Origin: Frankia sp. EI5c
GTDB lineage: Bacteria > Actinomycetota > Actinomycetes > Frankiales > Frankiaceae
DNA length: 35,358 nucleotides
Assembly (NCBI RefSeq): GCF_001636565.1
Contig: NZ_LRTK01000006.1
Location: 159,723-195,080 of the forward strand
Reading direction: 5' to 3'
Under the pieces are notes generated by a model. That model made no database searches and was not told the origin of the DNA. It was given only the letters and a program-made list of their open reading frames with translations. Below, one piece after another: positions 7,327 through 15,371 of the stretch (the stretch's first letter is position 1; each line of letters opens with the position of its first letter). A program made the position numbers and the translations under genes.

Positions 7327-9054
7327 TCAGGGCAGCGGGACCGACCAGCGCAGGCAGGTTCCGCCGGTCGGACCGGCGGCGACGTCGAAGGTGCCGCCCA
7401 GCTCCTCGGCGCGGCTGCGCAGGTTGTGCAGGCCGCTGCGCCGGCCGGTGCCGCCCAGGCCCACCCCGTCATCGGTGACCTCGGCGCGCAGCCATCCCTG
7501 GCTGACCGACACCACCAGCTCGACCCGGCTGGCGCGCGCGTGCCGGACGACGTTCGACAGGCTCTCCCGCACGACGGCCAGGAGGTGGTCGACCACCACC
7601 CCCTCCACCACGCTGTCCAGCGGGCCGTCGACGCGCAGCCGCGGGCTGAAGCCGAGTGCCTCGCCGATCTCCTCGACTATCTCGACCAGCCGGGCGCGGG
7701 CCCCCGGGCCGCCGGTGGAACGCCGGCCGCGCAGCTCGAACACCGTCGAGCGGATCTCCCGGATGGTCGCGTCGAGGTCGTCGACATAGGTGCTGAGGCG
7801 ACCGGCCGGCTGCGGGCGCTCCTCGGCCGCGGCCATGCCCTGCAGGCCGAGCGCCACCGCGTAGAGCCGCTGCATGACGTGATCATGCAGGTCGCGGGCG
7901 ATGCGGTCGCGATCTTCCAGGACGAGCAGCCGGTCCCGGGTCGCCCGGGAGGTGGCCAGGTTCAGGGCCACCTGGACGTGCCCGGCGAAGGTGGCCGCCA
8001 TGTCGAGGTCACTGTCCGCGAACGGCCGGCCGGCCGGCCGGCGGGCGAGCACCACGGCGCCCGCCCGGGTCTGCGCGCCGACCAACGGGATGACCATGAG
8101 GGGGCCGACCTCGACCGCGCCGATGCCGGAACCACCCGGCTCGGCGGCCGCGTCGTCCACGAGCAGCGGTCGGCCGGCCGCGACGGACCTCCCGGCGAGG
8201 GTGCCCGCGGCCGCCGCGGCCCGGCCCGCCAGGGCGTCCGCGCCGGGCCCGTCGGCCGCGTCGACCAGCAGCTCCCCGGTGGCCTCGTCGGCGAGCAGGA
8301 CGCAGGCCAGGTCGGCGGCGGCGACCTCGCGGGCGCGGCCGACGATCAGGTCGAGCGGATCGGAGCCGTCCGCCAGCAGGTGGCGCATGATGTCCGCGGA
8401 CGCCTGCAGCCACTGCTGGCGGCGCTGGGCGGCGCCGAACAGGCGCGCGTTCTCGATCGCGACCCCGGCACTGGCGGCCAGCGCCAGGACCATCTCCTCG
8501 TCCTGCGCGGTGAAGCGCCGCCCACCGCGTTTGTCGGTCAGGTAGAGGTTTCCGAACACCTCGCTGCGGACCTTGATCGGAACCCCGAGGAAGGTGCGCA
8601 TCGGCGGGTGGCCGGGCGGGAAGCCGACCGCGTGCCGGTGCGCCGAGATGTCGTCGAGGCGCACCGGCCGGGGCTCGGCGGTCAGCAGGCCGAGCACACC
8701 GTCGCCACGCGGTAGGTGACCGATGCTGCTGACCAGGTCGGCGTCCATGCCGACGTGGATGAACTGCTCCAGCCGCCCGTCGCGGGCGATCACGCCGAGG
8801 GCTCCGTAGCTGGCGTCGACGAGCTCGCAGGCCGCTTCGGCGATCCGCCGCAGGACGACCTCCAGGCTCAGGTCGGCCGCCACCGCGCGATGGGCCCGCA
8901 GCAGGCCACGCAGCCGTCCCTGGGTGGTCATCACCTCCTGGGCGCGCTCGACCAGCTGTGCCATCAGCTCGTCCAGCTCAAGACGCCCGGGGCCGGGCGG
9001 CGTGATCTCCCCGAACGAGTCCGGGACGTCCAGGAGCTTCTCGCTGTCGATCAT
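7327..9054 (-). CDS. devS: DevS/DosS-like haem GAF sensor histidine kinase
   Basis: A 575-residue kinase with two GAF domains (about 50-205 and 225-365), a HisKA_3 dimerisation domain with phospho-acceptor His390 (RDLHDHVMQRL), and a HATPase_c domain with N-box (ESLSNVVRHA) and DDGVG. GAF-A is very close to mycobacterial DevS/DosS: the proximal haem ligand corresponds to His149 (GHPPMRTF) and the distal pocket tyrosine to Tyr171 (GNLYLT). With the ATG at 9054, behind GAGGA, these fall at exactly residues 149 and 171. An in-frame ATG at 9216 would add 54 low-complexity residues and is not preferred. DevS senses O2, NO or CO through haem and phosphorylates DosR. No response-regulator gene lies in the window, so the partner is elsewhere. 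Confidence 0.92.
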   Translation of the reverse strand: MIDSEKLLDVPDSFGEITPPGPGRLELDELMAQLVERAQEVMTTQGRLRGLLRAHRAVAADLSLEVVLRRIAEAACELVDASYGALGVIARDGRLEQFIHVGMDADLVSSIGHLPRGDGVLGLLTAEPRPVRLDDISAHRHAVGFPPGHPPMRTFLGVPIKVRSEVFGNLYLTDKRGGRRFTAQDEEMVLALAASAGVAIENARLFGAAQRRQQWLQASADIMRHLLADGSDPLDLIVGRAREVAAADLACVLLADEATGELLVDAADGPGADALAGRAAAAAGTLAGRSVAAGRPLLVDDAAAEPGGSGIGAVEVGPLMVIPLVGAQTRAGAVVLARRPAGRPFADSDLDMAATFAGHVQVALNLATSRATRDRLLVLEDRDRIARDLHDHVMQRLYAVALGLQGMAAAEERPQPAGRLSTYVDDLDATIREIRSTVFELRGRRSTGGPGARARLVEIVEEIGEALGFSPRLRVDGPLDSVVEGVVVDHLLAVVRESLSNVVRHARASRVELVVSVSQGWLRAEVTDDGVGLGGTGRRSGLHNLRSRAEELGGTFDVAAGPTGGTCLRWSVPLP

Positions 9055-9787
9055 CTCCCAGTCCTCTCGGCCGTCCAGAAGCTCGCGGACTCGTCGGGTT
9101 CCCCCGACCTCCGACGGCTCCACCGGCCCGCGCGGCGCCGCGCCGGGCCCGAGGCCACCGCCGGTGCCGCCGTCAGAGCGGGGTTGCGCACCGGCGCCCT
9201 CAGGCCACGGGTCCATGGTTCACAGACGCTATCGAACATCGGGGAACCACCGCCTCCACATCGGGCGACCTCGTCGCCCTGCGTGACCGCCACGCCGCCC
9301 CGGCAGCCGGCCGGGAGGCGGGTGCGCGGCCGGATGCGCTGGTCATCACAGCCGGCCGCGGCCGGCGAGACGGGTGCCACAGGTACCGGCCGGATCGGGC
9401 CTTCCGGCACCCCCGGGGCCGGCTGCGCCGTCAGCACCCCCACCGGTGGGCGTTGCGGTCAATCCGCGCACTTCCCTTGCAGCAACACGTCCGGGCCCGG
9501 ATGATCTGTGCGCAGGCTGGTGCCGTGGCTGTGCCTGATCACCCGTGGAGGCAGTGTTGATCCCTGACCAGCCGCCGGCGCGCTCCGGGCCGCGCCCCGC
9601 CCCACCGGCGGGCGACGGGCGGACTCGGACCCGGCAGGTGGTCGGGCGGCTCGCCGTGGTCGCTCCAGGGGTGGGCCGGTCCGCGGTGGGCCGGTCCGCG
9701 GTGGGCCGGTCCGGCGCTCCCGGGTAGGCGGCCTTGTACGCCTCGCGAACGCTGTGTCTGCCCGTCGATCTGCGGCTGATCATCAGC
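9055..9787. other. Gene-free stretch upstream of sensor kinase
   Basis: About 730 bp with no credible gene. Open frames here (for example from 9545 on plus) are short, repeat-containing and lack good ribosome sites. It should hold the promoters of the histidine kinase (minus) and the Nudix-like gene (plus). I looked for a DosR-box palindrome and saw none. The three-copy 15-bp repeat lies at 9671-9715. Confidence 0.6.
9671..9715. repeat. 15-bp tandem repeat, three copies
   Basis: GTGGGCCGGTCCGCG is repeated at 9671, 9686 and 9701, the last copy diverging in its final two bases. It is intergenic, about 75 bp before the Nudix-like gene. Probably slippage; the GGCCGGTCC cores could also be regulator half-sites. 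Confidence 0.85.
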
Positions 9788-10291
9788 ATGACTGACACCG
9801 TGCTGCTGACGACGTCCGACGCTCCGGCCGGGCGCCGACGGACCGCCGGCGGTGGCGGTGGCGGTGGCAGTGGCGGCTGCGCCACCCCGCCGGCCGGCGC
9901 CTGGCGACTGCCCGGCGGCGCGCTGCGGCTGGGGGAACCAGCCCGGGAGACCGCGCTCCGGCTGGCCGCGGAGGCCGTCGGCTCCGAGATCACCGAACCT
10001 CAGCTCAGCCTGGTCCACACGGCTCATCACCGGCTCGGCGGCGAGGAGCGGGTGTCGCTGTACTTCGCGCTCCACCGCGACGCCGCGCTCTCGGGGGCCC
10101 GTCCGGGCCGGCCGGGGCCCGAGACCACCTGGCAGCCGCTGGCCGGCCTGCCCGCGGGGCTGGAGCCACTCGACCGTGCGGTCCTCGCCTCCTGGCGCCG
10201 CGCGGAGCCCTACTCCGAACCCGGTTGGCACCCCGTCCGGCCGCCGTCGCCGAGCAGCCTCTCGCCGCTGGAGACACTGCGCTCCCACTGA
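9788..10291 (+). CDS. Nudix-like protein with degenerate Nudix box
   Basis: A 167-residue protein. Residues about 37-70 read WRLPGGALRLGEPARETALR, then LAAEAVGSE, which lines up with the Nudix box (GGxxExGEsxxeAaxREvxEEtG). The catalytic REVxEE core is reduced to RLAAEA: the arginine and one glutamate remain, two glutamates are lost. A poly-Gly stretch (7 Gly, residues about 20-28) precedes the fold. Downstream HTAHHRLGGEERVSLYFAL is like the beta-strand after the box in Nudix hydrolases. It may bind nucleotides without hydrolysing them. The ATG at 9788 is preferred to a TTG at 9734, which adds an unrelated leader; no clear ribosome site supports either. Confidence 0.68.
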   Translation: MTDTVLLTTSDAPAGRRRTAGGGGGGGSGGCATPPAGAWRLPGGALRLGEPARETALRLAAEAVGSEITEPQLSLVHTAHHRLGGEERVSLYFALHRDAALSGARPGRPGPETTWQPLAGLPAGLEPLDRAVLASWRRAEPYSEPGWHPVRPPSPSSLSPLETLRSH

Positions 10292-10554
10292 CCCCGCAAA
10301 CAGCCGGGCCGGCGGGCGCCGGCGCAGCGGGCGGGCTCCGGGGGCCGCCGAAGGGAGTCCGCGCGCCACACTGGGCCGCCGGGGAGGCCGGATTCCCTCA
10401 TCCGGCCCCCCGTATGGTGGACCGGCCCGGAAAATCGTTACGGTCGATGCCGCATATGTGGTCCGGACCCGTGGGCAGGCGTAAACAATTGGCCCGACGG
10501 CGCCCGACCGTCCGGAGCTCGGATTCGTCCGCAAACCACGAAGGGGGACGGCTC

Positions 10555-10959
10555 TTGCCCGGCCGCGACATCGACTATGACCGGCCGACGCTCATCGGAT
10601 GCGGTCGCTGCGATGTGCGTTGGACGGCGCTGACCGCGGCGCACTGCCCGACCTGCCACGAGACCTTCGTCGGCTGCGAGGGCTTCGACGCCCACCGGGA
10701 GAGCGGGCACTGCCTGCCCCCCGGGGACGCCGGTCTGCAGGCCGACGGCGGCTACTGGCGCCGCGAGGGCGAGCGGGCACCGGGCCGCCTGCTCACCGTC
10801 CCGCGCCGGATCGCCACCACCCCGGTTGTGCGTCAGGCCGACCGCCGGCGGGCCGGCCGCCTTCCCGGAGGCAATGCTCCGAGTTCGGAGGGCACCTCCG
10901 CGCAGGGGGATACTCCGGGCATCTCACCGGGCTCGCCTTCGTACCCCCGCACCGCCTGA
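10555..10959 (+). CDS. FDXHR-family putative zinc-binding protein
   Basis: A 134-residue protein with a compact Cys/His module at residues 15-57: CGRCDVRWT, then CPTCHETFVGC, then GFDAHRESGHC, which is the signature that names the FDXHR family. The ligand pattern suggests one or two structural zinc sites like a treble clef or HNH-like knuckle. Family members occur in actinobacteria and their phages; function is unknown. The TTG start was chosen because AAGGGGGA stands 6 bp upstream and the protein then begins just before the zinc module. The C-terminal 60 residues are basic and low in complexity. It has no operon partner. Confidence 0.8.
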   Translation: MPGRDIDYDRPTLIGCGRCDVRWTALTAAHCPTCHETFVGCEGFDAHRESGHCLPPGDAGLQADGGYWRREGERAPGRLLTVPRRIATTPVVRQADRRRAGRLPGGNAPSSEGTSAQGDTPGISPGSPSYPRTA

Positions 10960-11110
10960 CACCTCGATTGCGAACAGCCCGCACGGGGGCATCTCCATCT
11001 ATCCCCGGCCCGGACGGGCCGATTCCCCGGCGGATTCGCGGGCCGGGCCGGCAAATCCCCGGCTTCTCCCGAACCTCGCCGGCCTCCCGCCCGGGGGCGG
11101 CTTTCCGGGC

Positions 11111-12088
11111 TCACCCGTTCAGGGCCGCCGTCGTCCGGGCCGAGTCGGCGAGATCTCTGCGCAGCGATTCCGGGGCGAGCACGCGGACGTTCGGTCCCAG
11201 CGCCCACAGCTGCGAGTGGGCCACCTCCGGGTCCTCGAACCACACTTCGAGCTTCCGCCACCCGTCGGCATCCGGCTCACCGGCGGTGGCGAGCGCCCGC
11301 CGCACCGCTAGCGGATCCAGTTCCCGGGCGAGGATCCGGACCCCCAGCGGTGAGAGCGCCAGCCGCGCCGGCCAGCGGTGCAGGGTCCGGGCGAACTCCT
11401 CGTTGGCCGCCGCCCACCAGCTGGCCAGCTGGAAGTCGCCGGGCCGGGTGAAACCGTCCGCCGGGGCCGGCACGACGCTCGCCGCGATGATCCGGCTCAC
11501 CCGGTAGCTGCGGAGCTCCTCCTCGTGGCGGGCCACCAGGTACCAGACACCCGCCTTGAGAACCAGGCCCAGCGGATCGACCCGTCGTCGGACCGCCCGA
11601 CCGGGCCGCCCGTAGCGGAGGTCGAGCCGGCGCCCCGACCACACCGCCGCGGCGACGGTCTCCAGACAGGGCACCGGTTCGGCGGCGGCGAACCACCCGG
11701 GTGCGTCGAGGTGGAACCGCTCCCGGACCAGCCCCGCCCGCGCGCGCAGCTCCGGTGGCAGGGTCGCCAGCACCTTGTGCTGGGCCGCCGTCGCGACCGC
11801 GTCCAGCCCGAGACCGGCGAGCGCCTCCCCGCCGGCGCCGGCGAGCAACAGTGCCGAGGCCTCGTCACCGGTGAGCCCGTCCAGCCGGGTGCGCCAGCCT
11901 TCGACCAGCCGGATCCCGCCGCGTGGCCCCGGTTCGGACCAGACGGGCACGCCGGCCTGGGCCAGCGCGGCGACGTCCCGCCGCACCGTGCGTACCGAGA
12001 CCTCGAAGCGGGCGGCGAGATCGGCGGCCGTCGCGCCGCCGTGGGCCTGCAGGTGCAGGAGGAGGGCCATCAGCCGGCTGGAGCGCAC
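11111..12088 (-). CDS. YafY-type HTH-WYL transcriptional regulator
   Basis: A 325-residue regulator. Residues 1-60 are an HTH_11 domain (RSSRLMALLLHLQ, then VSVRTVRRDVAALAQAGVPV). About 140-230 is a WYL domain carrying its diagnostic WYL at 182-184 and the basic patch RRVDPLGLV upstream; a WCX extension follows. WYL domains bind ligands, often nucleotides or small effectors. The GTG at 12088 is chosen because family members begin right at MRxxRLxALL; an ATG at 12169 would put a 37-bp palindrome inside the gene. It diverges from the PPOX gene across that palindrome, so it probably controls both. Confidence 0.9.
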   Translation of the reverse strand: MRSSRLMALLLHLQAHGGATAADLAARFEVSVRTVRRDVAALAQAGVPVWSEPGPRGGIRLVEGWRTRLDGLTGDEASALLLAGAGGEALAGLGLDAVATAAQHKVLATLPPELRARAGLVRERFHLDAPGWFAAAEPVPCLETVAAAVWSGRRLDLRYGRPGRAVRRRVDPLGLVLKAGVWYLVARHEEELRSYRVSRIIAASVVPAPADGFTRPGDFQLASWWAAANEEFARTLHRWPARLALSPLGVRILARELDPLAVRRALATAGEPDADGWRKLEVWFEDPEVAHSQLWALGPNVRVLAPESLRRDLADSARTTAALNG

Positions 12089-12100
12089 CCGGCGAAAGTA

Positions 12101-12137
12101 GCCCCGATCCCTGACAGGAGATGTCAGGGATCGGGGC
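12101..12137. promoter_or_regulatory. Perfect 16-bp inverted repeat, probable WYL-regulator operator
   Basis: GCCCCGATCCCTGACA and its exact complement flank a 5-base spacer (GGAGA). The element ends 12 bp before the regulator start (12088) and 12 bp before the PPOX start (12150), so it is placed symmetrically between divergent genes. The inner CCCTGACA/TGTCAGGG half-sites fit the TGACA/TGTCA-type sites reported for several DeoR/WYL-type regulators. The long arms could also form a very stable RNA hairpin. Confidence 0.78.
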
Positions 12138-12149
12138 GAGGCTGAGGCC

Positions 12150-12743
12150 ATGACAAGCACACCGAGCACCTCTTCGAGCGGATCGCGAGGCGGCCGGGAG
12201 GCCGGGCCGGGAACGCCGGTGGCGAGCTGGCGCGAGTTCGAGTCCGCCGAGCCCGACTTCGGCCGGTACGCGCGGGAACGCTTCGCCAGCTTCCGCCATC
12301 ACGTCCTGGCGACGGTGCGCGCCGACGGCTCGCCGCGGGTGAGCGGTATCGAGACCAGCTTCTGCCTGGACGAGCTGTGGCTCGGCGGCATGCCCGGCGC
12401 GCGCAAGTCGGCCGACCTGCAGCGCGACCCGCGGTTCGCGCTGCACGCCAATCCCGGGCCGGGTACCGACCTGGACGGGGGTGACATACGTGTCGCCGGC
12501 CGGGCCGTGTGCGTCGACGATCCGGTGATCCGGCGCCACTTCGTGGAGGAGATCTCGCCGCCGGTTCCGTTCGACCTGTTCCGGGTGGAGATCACCCAGG
12601 TGGTGCGCATCCGGGTCGCGGGCGAGGAACTGGTGATCGAGACCTGGCGCCCCGGTGGCCATGGCCTGCGCGTGCTGCGCCGCGGCAACGACGCCGCCGC
12701 CGACCCGGCGGACGAAGAAGCAGTGACACACAACACACCGTGA
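12150..12743 (+). CDS. PPOX-family FMN/F420-binding split-barrel protein
   Basis: A 197-residue pyridoxamine-5'-phosphate-oxidase-like protein. After a disordered Ser/Gly-rich N-terminus (1-25), the split barrel starts at FASFRHHVLATVRADGSPRV, the typical first strands, and continues with LWLGGMPGARKSADLQRDPR and DIRVAGRAVCVDD. Such proteins bind FMN, F420 or haem and reduce small substrates or act on biliverdin-like compounds; the exact cofactor is not readable. The divergent WYL regulator and the shared palindrome suggest one regulatory unit. The ATG lies 12 bp after that palindrome without a clear ribosome site. Confidence 0.85.
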   Translation: MTSTPSTSSSGSRGGREAGPGTPVASWREFESAEPDFGRYARERFASFRHHVLATVRADGSPRVSGIETSFCLDELWLGGMPGARKSADLQRDPRFALHANPGPGTDLDGGDIRVAGRAVCVDDPVIRRHFVEEISPPVPFDLFRVEITQVVRIRVAGEELVIETWRPGGHGLRVLRRGNDAAADPADEEAVTHNTP

Positions 12744-12833
12744 CAGAGGACACGCCGGGCCCACACCGGCAGAGTCACCGGAAAAAGCGAAAAAACCCTG
12801 CGCCCGGGCGTAAGAGGGCGCCGCTGGTATTTG

Positions 12834-12863
12834 TTGACCGTAACGAGCGGCCCCTCATACGTT
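12834..12863 (+). promoter_or_regulatory. Candidate promoter of thiolase-racemase genes
   Basis: TTGACC at 12834 is followed after 18 bp by TACGTT at 12858, a fair fit to the actinobacterial TTGAC / TANNNT pattern, about 86 bp before the thiolase start. The adjacent stretch is the least GC-rich of the 205-bp gap. Confidence 0.4.
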
Positions 12864-12948
12864 CGTTGCTGAGCGTAGCGCTGACGCCCGGTTACGGCGG
12901 TGCCGCGGCGCCGCGAAGGTTCATGCCGGCGTCCGGTTGGGGAGTGCC

Positions 12949-14142
12949 ATGGAAAACGCGGTCATCGTCGACATCGTCCGCACTGCGTCCGGCCGGGGGA
13001 AGCCCGGTGGTGCGCTGTCCGAGACGCACCCGGTCGAGCTCCTCGCGGCCACGCTGAAGGCCCTGGTCAGCCGCAACGACTTCGACCCGGCCCTGGTCGA
13101 CGACGTCATCGCCGGGTGTGTCAGCCAGGCGGGTGAGCAGACGGCGAACATCGCCCGCAACGCCGTGCTCTCCGCCGGCTTCCCGGAGTCCGTGCCGGGG
13201 ACCACCGTCGACCGGCAGTGCGGCTCCAGCCAGCAGGCCATGCACTTCGCCGCCCAGGGCGTCATCGCCGGCGCCTACGACGTCGCGATCGCCTGCGGCG
13301 TCGAGTCGATGAGCCGCGTCCCGATGCGCTTCGCCTCGGTGGGCCGGGACCCGTCCGGGCCGGGCATGCGCGCCCGCTACTCCGAGGGCCTGGCCAACCA
13401 GGGCGTGGGTGCCGAGCTGATCGCGGCCAAGTGGAAGCTCAGCCGCGAGGAGCTCGACGAGTTCTCCGCCCGGTCCCATCAGCGCGCGGCGGCGACCGCC
13501 GCGGCGGGCGGCTTCGACAACGAGATCATCCCGTTCGAGGCCGTCGCGCCGGACGGCAGCACCTTCACCCACACCACCGACGAGACGGTCCGCCCGGCCA
13601 CCACGGCCGAGGGCCTCGCCGGGCTGAAGCCGTCCTTCTACACCGAGCAGTACGCGCAGCGGTTCCCGCAGATCGGGTGGCACATCACCCCGGGCAACTC
13701 CTCGCCGCTGAGCGACGGCGCGTCCGCCGCGCTGATCATGAGCGAGACGAAGGCGGCCGAGCTCGGGCTGCGGCCGCGGGCGCGCTTCCACTCCTTCGCC
13801 CTGGCCGGTGACGACCCGCTCTACATGCTCACCGCCCCGCTGCCGGCCACCCACAAGATCCTCAAGCGCTCCGGGCTGAGCCTGGACGACATCGACGCCT
13901 ACGAGGTCAACGAGGCGTTCGCGTCCGTCCCCCTGTTCTGGGCCAAGGAGCTCGGCGCCGACCCGGCGAAGCTCAACCCGCGCGGCGGGGCGATCGCGCT
14001 CGGCCACCCGCTGGGCGGCTCCGGGGTGAAGCTGATGGCGACGATGATCAATTACCTGGAGGCCACCGGCGGGCGCTACGGTCTGCAGACGATGTGCGAG
14101 GGCGGCGGCATGGCCAACGCCACGATCATCGAGCGTCTCTGA
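12949..14142 (+). CDS. fadA: Acetyl-CoA C-acyltransferase (thiolase)
   Basis: A 397-residue thiolase of standard length. Nucleophile Cys91 is in [12 protein letters not shown], His353 in [14 protein letters not shown] and the acid-base Cys383 in [11 protein letters not shown], so the active site is complete. It cleaves 3-ketoacyl-CoA with CoA in beta-oxidation, or runs backwards to condense acyl-CoA units. The start ATG has GGGGAG 4 bp upstream; an earlier in-frame start adds only four residues. The racemase gene follows after 67 bp in the same direction, suggesting joint use in degradation of methyl-branched or sterol side-chain acyl-CoA. Chain-length preference cannot be read. Confidence 0.93.
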   Translation: MENAVIVDIVRTASGRGKPGGALSETHPVELLAATLKALVSRNDFDPALVDDVIAGCVSQAGEQTANIARNAVLSAGFPESVPGTTVDRQCGSSQQAMHFAAQGVIAGAYDVAIACGVESMSRVPMRFASVGRDPSGPGMRARYSEGLANQGVGAELIAAKWKLSREELDEFSARSHQRAAATAAAGGFDNEIIPFEAVAPDGSTFTHTTDETVRPATTAEGLAGLKPSFYTEQYAQRFPQIGWHITPGNSSPLSDGASAALIMSETKAAELGLRPRARFHSFALAGDDPLYMLTAPLPATHKILKRSGLSLDDIDAYEVNEAFASVPLFWAKELGADPAKLNPRGGAIALGHPLGGSGVKLMATMINYLEATGGRYGLQTMCEGGGMANATIIERL

Positions 14143-14147
14143 CCCGG

Positions 14148-14168
14148 CGGGCCGGCACCGCCGGCCCG
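14148..14168. other. Intercistronic GC hairpin
   Basis: CGGGCCGGC and GCCGGCCCG are perfect 9-bp arms around a 3-base loop, 5 bp after the thiolase stop and 41 bp before the racemase start. It could attenuate transcription between the two genes or protect the upstream mRNA from 3' decay. There is no U-run. Confidence 0.5.
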
Positions 14169-14209
14169 GCCACGGACACCGTCCGCCCCAGGTGCCTCCA
14201 GGAGGAAGT

Positions 14210-15334
14210 GTGACCGGTCCGCTCAGCGGGCTGCGGGTCGTCGAGCTCGCAGGTATCGGCCCCGGCCCGCACGGCACGATGATCCTCGCCGACCTGGGCG
14301 CGGACGTCGTCCGGATCCAGCGGCCGGAGCTGGGCGACGGCCCCGAGGACTGGCTGCTGCGCGGCCGGCGCCTGCTGCGCGTCGACCTGCGCAGCCCCGA
14401 CGGGCTGGCGCAGACGCTGGATCTCGTCGAGCGGGCCGACGTCCTCATCGAGGGATACCGGCCGGGGGTGGCCGAGCGGCTCGGGCTCGGGCCGGAGCAG
14501 TGCCTGGCCCGCAACCCCCGGCTGGTCTACGCCCGGATGACCGGGTGGGGCCAGACCGGCCCGCTCGCCCACCGCGCCGGGCATGACATCAACTACATCT
14601 CGCTCACCGGCGCGCTGCACGCCATGGGCCCGGCCGACGAGCGGCCGCCGGTGCCGCTGAACCTCGTCGGCGACTACGGCGGCGGCTCGATGTTCCTGCT
14701 GGTGGGGATCCTCTCCGCGCTGCTGGAGCGGGAGCGGTCCGGCGCCGGGCAGGTGGTCGACGCGGCGATCGTGGACGGCACCAGCGTGCTGCTGCAGATG
14801 ATGTGGGCCTGGCGGGCCATGGGCGACTGGCACGGCTTCGGGCCCTGGTCCGACGAGCGCGGCACCAACCTGCTGGACGGCAGCCGCCCCTTCTATGACA
14901 CCTACACCTGCGCGGACGGCCGGCACGTCGCCGTCGGACCGCTGGAGCCGCAGTTCTACGCCCAGCTGTTGAAAGGGCTCGGCCTCGACGAGGCGGGCCT
15001 GCCCGGCCAGTTCGACCCGGCCGGCTGGCCGGAACTGCGGAAGGCGTTCACGGCCGCCTTCGCCACGCGCACCCGGGACGAGTGGGCGGCGCACTTCGCC
15101 GAGACGGACGCCTGCGTCTCGCCCGTCCTGAGCCTGGGCGAGGTCGCCGACAACCCGCACATGTCGACCCGCGGCGCCGTCGTCGACGCCGACGGCGTGA
15201 CCCAGGCGGCTCCGGCGCCGCGGTTCTCCCGCAGCGACACCCCGCTGCCCGGTCGCGCCGCCTTCAGCGACCCGGGCACGATCCTGGCCGAATGGTCCGG
15301 CGCGCCGAAGGCAGGCGCACCACCGGCGGAGTGA
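14210..15334 (+). CDS. mcr: Alpha-methylacyl-CoA racemase (CaiB/BaiF family III)
   Basis: A 374-residue class III CoA-transferase-fold protein. The racemase triad seen in M. tuberculosis MCR (His126, Asp156, Glu241) is matched by His125 ([13 protein letters not shown]), Asp155 (VGDYGGGS) and Glu246 ([12 protein letters not shown]). AMACR inverts the 2-methyl centre of branched acyl-CoA esters so beta-oxidation can proceed. The GTG start follows GGAGGAAG closely and opens the conserved [11 protein letters not shown] segment; the longer ATG form at 14192 lacks support. It follows the thiolase in a likely operon. A CoA-transferase role is less likely because the racemase residues are all present. 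Confidence 0.9.
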   Translation: MTGPLSGLRVVELAGIGPGPHGTMILADLGADVVRIQRPELGDGPEDWLLRGRRLLRVDLRSPDGLAQTLDLVERADVLIEGYRPGVAERLGLGPEQCLARNPRLVYARMTGWGQTGPLAHRAGHDINYISLTGALHAMGPADERPPVPLNLVGDYGGGSMFLLVGILSALLERERSGAGQVVDAAIVDGTSVLLQMMWAWRAMGDWHGFGPWSDERGTNLLDGSRPFYDTYTCADGRHVAVGPLEPQFYAQLLKGLGLDEAGLPGQFDPAGWPELRKAFTAAFATRTRDEWAAHFAETDACVSPVLSLGEVADNPHMSTRGAVVDADGVTQAAPAPRFSRSDTPLPGRAAFSDPGTILAEWSGAPKAGAPPAE

Positions 15335-15371
15335 CCCGTGTTCCTCCCCGCCCGGCCGGGCCGGTGACCGA

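Noticed and set aside
5542-8715. 1057-codon plus-strand frame
   Set aside because: Antisense to the kinase genes; no recognisable domain.
9055-9216. 54-residue N-terminal extension of the DevS-like kinase
   Set aside because: Low-complexity Gly/Pro sequence without ribosome site; the internal ATG has GAGGA upstream and puts the haem ligands at DevS numbering.
9545-9727. 60-codon plus-strand ORF containing the 15-bp repeat
   Set aside because: No clear ribosome site, Arg/Pro/Gly composition, and it owes much of its length to the repeat.
9539-10534. 331-codon minus-strand frame
   Set aside because: Antisense to the Nudix-like gene, low-complexity, no ribosome site or motif.
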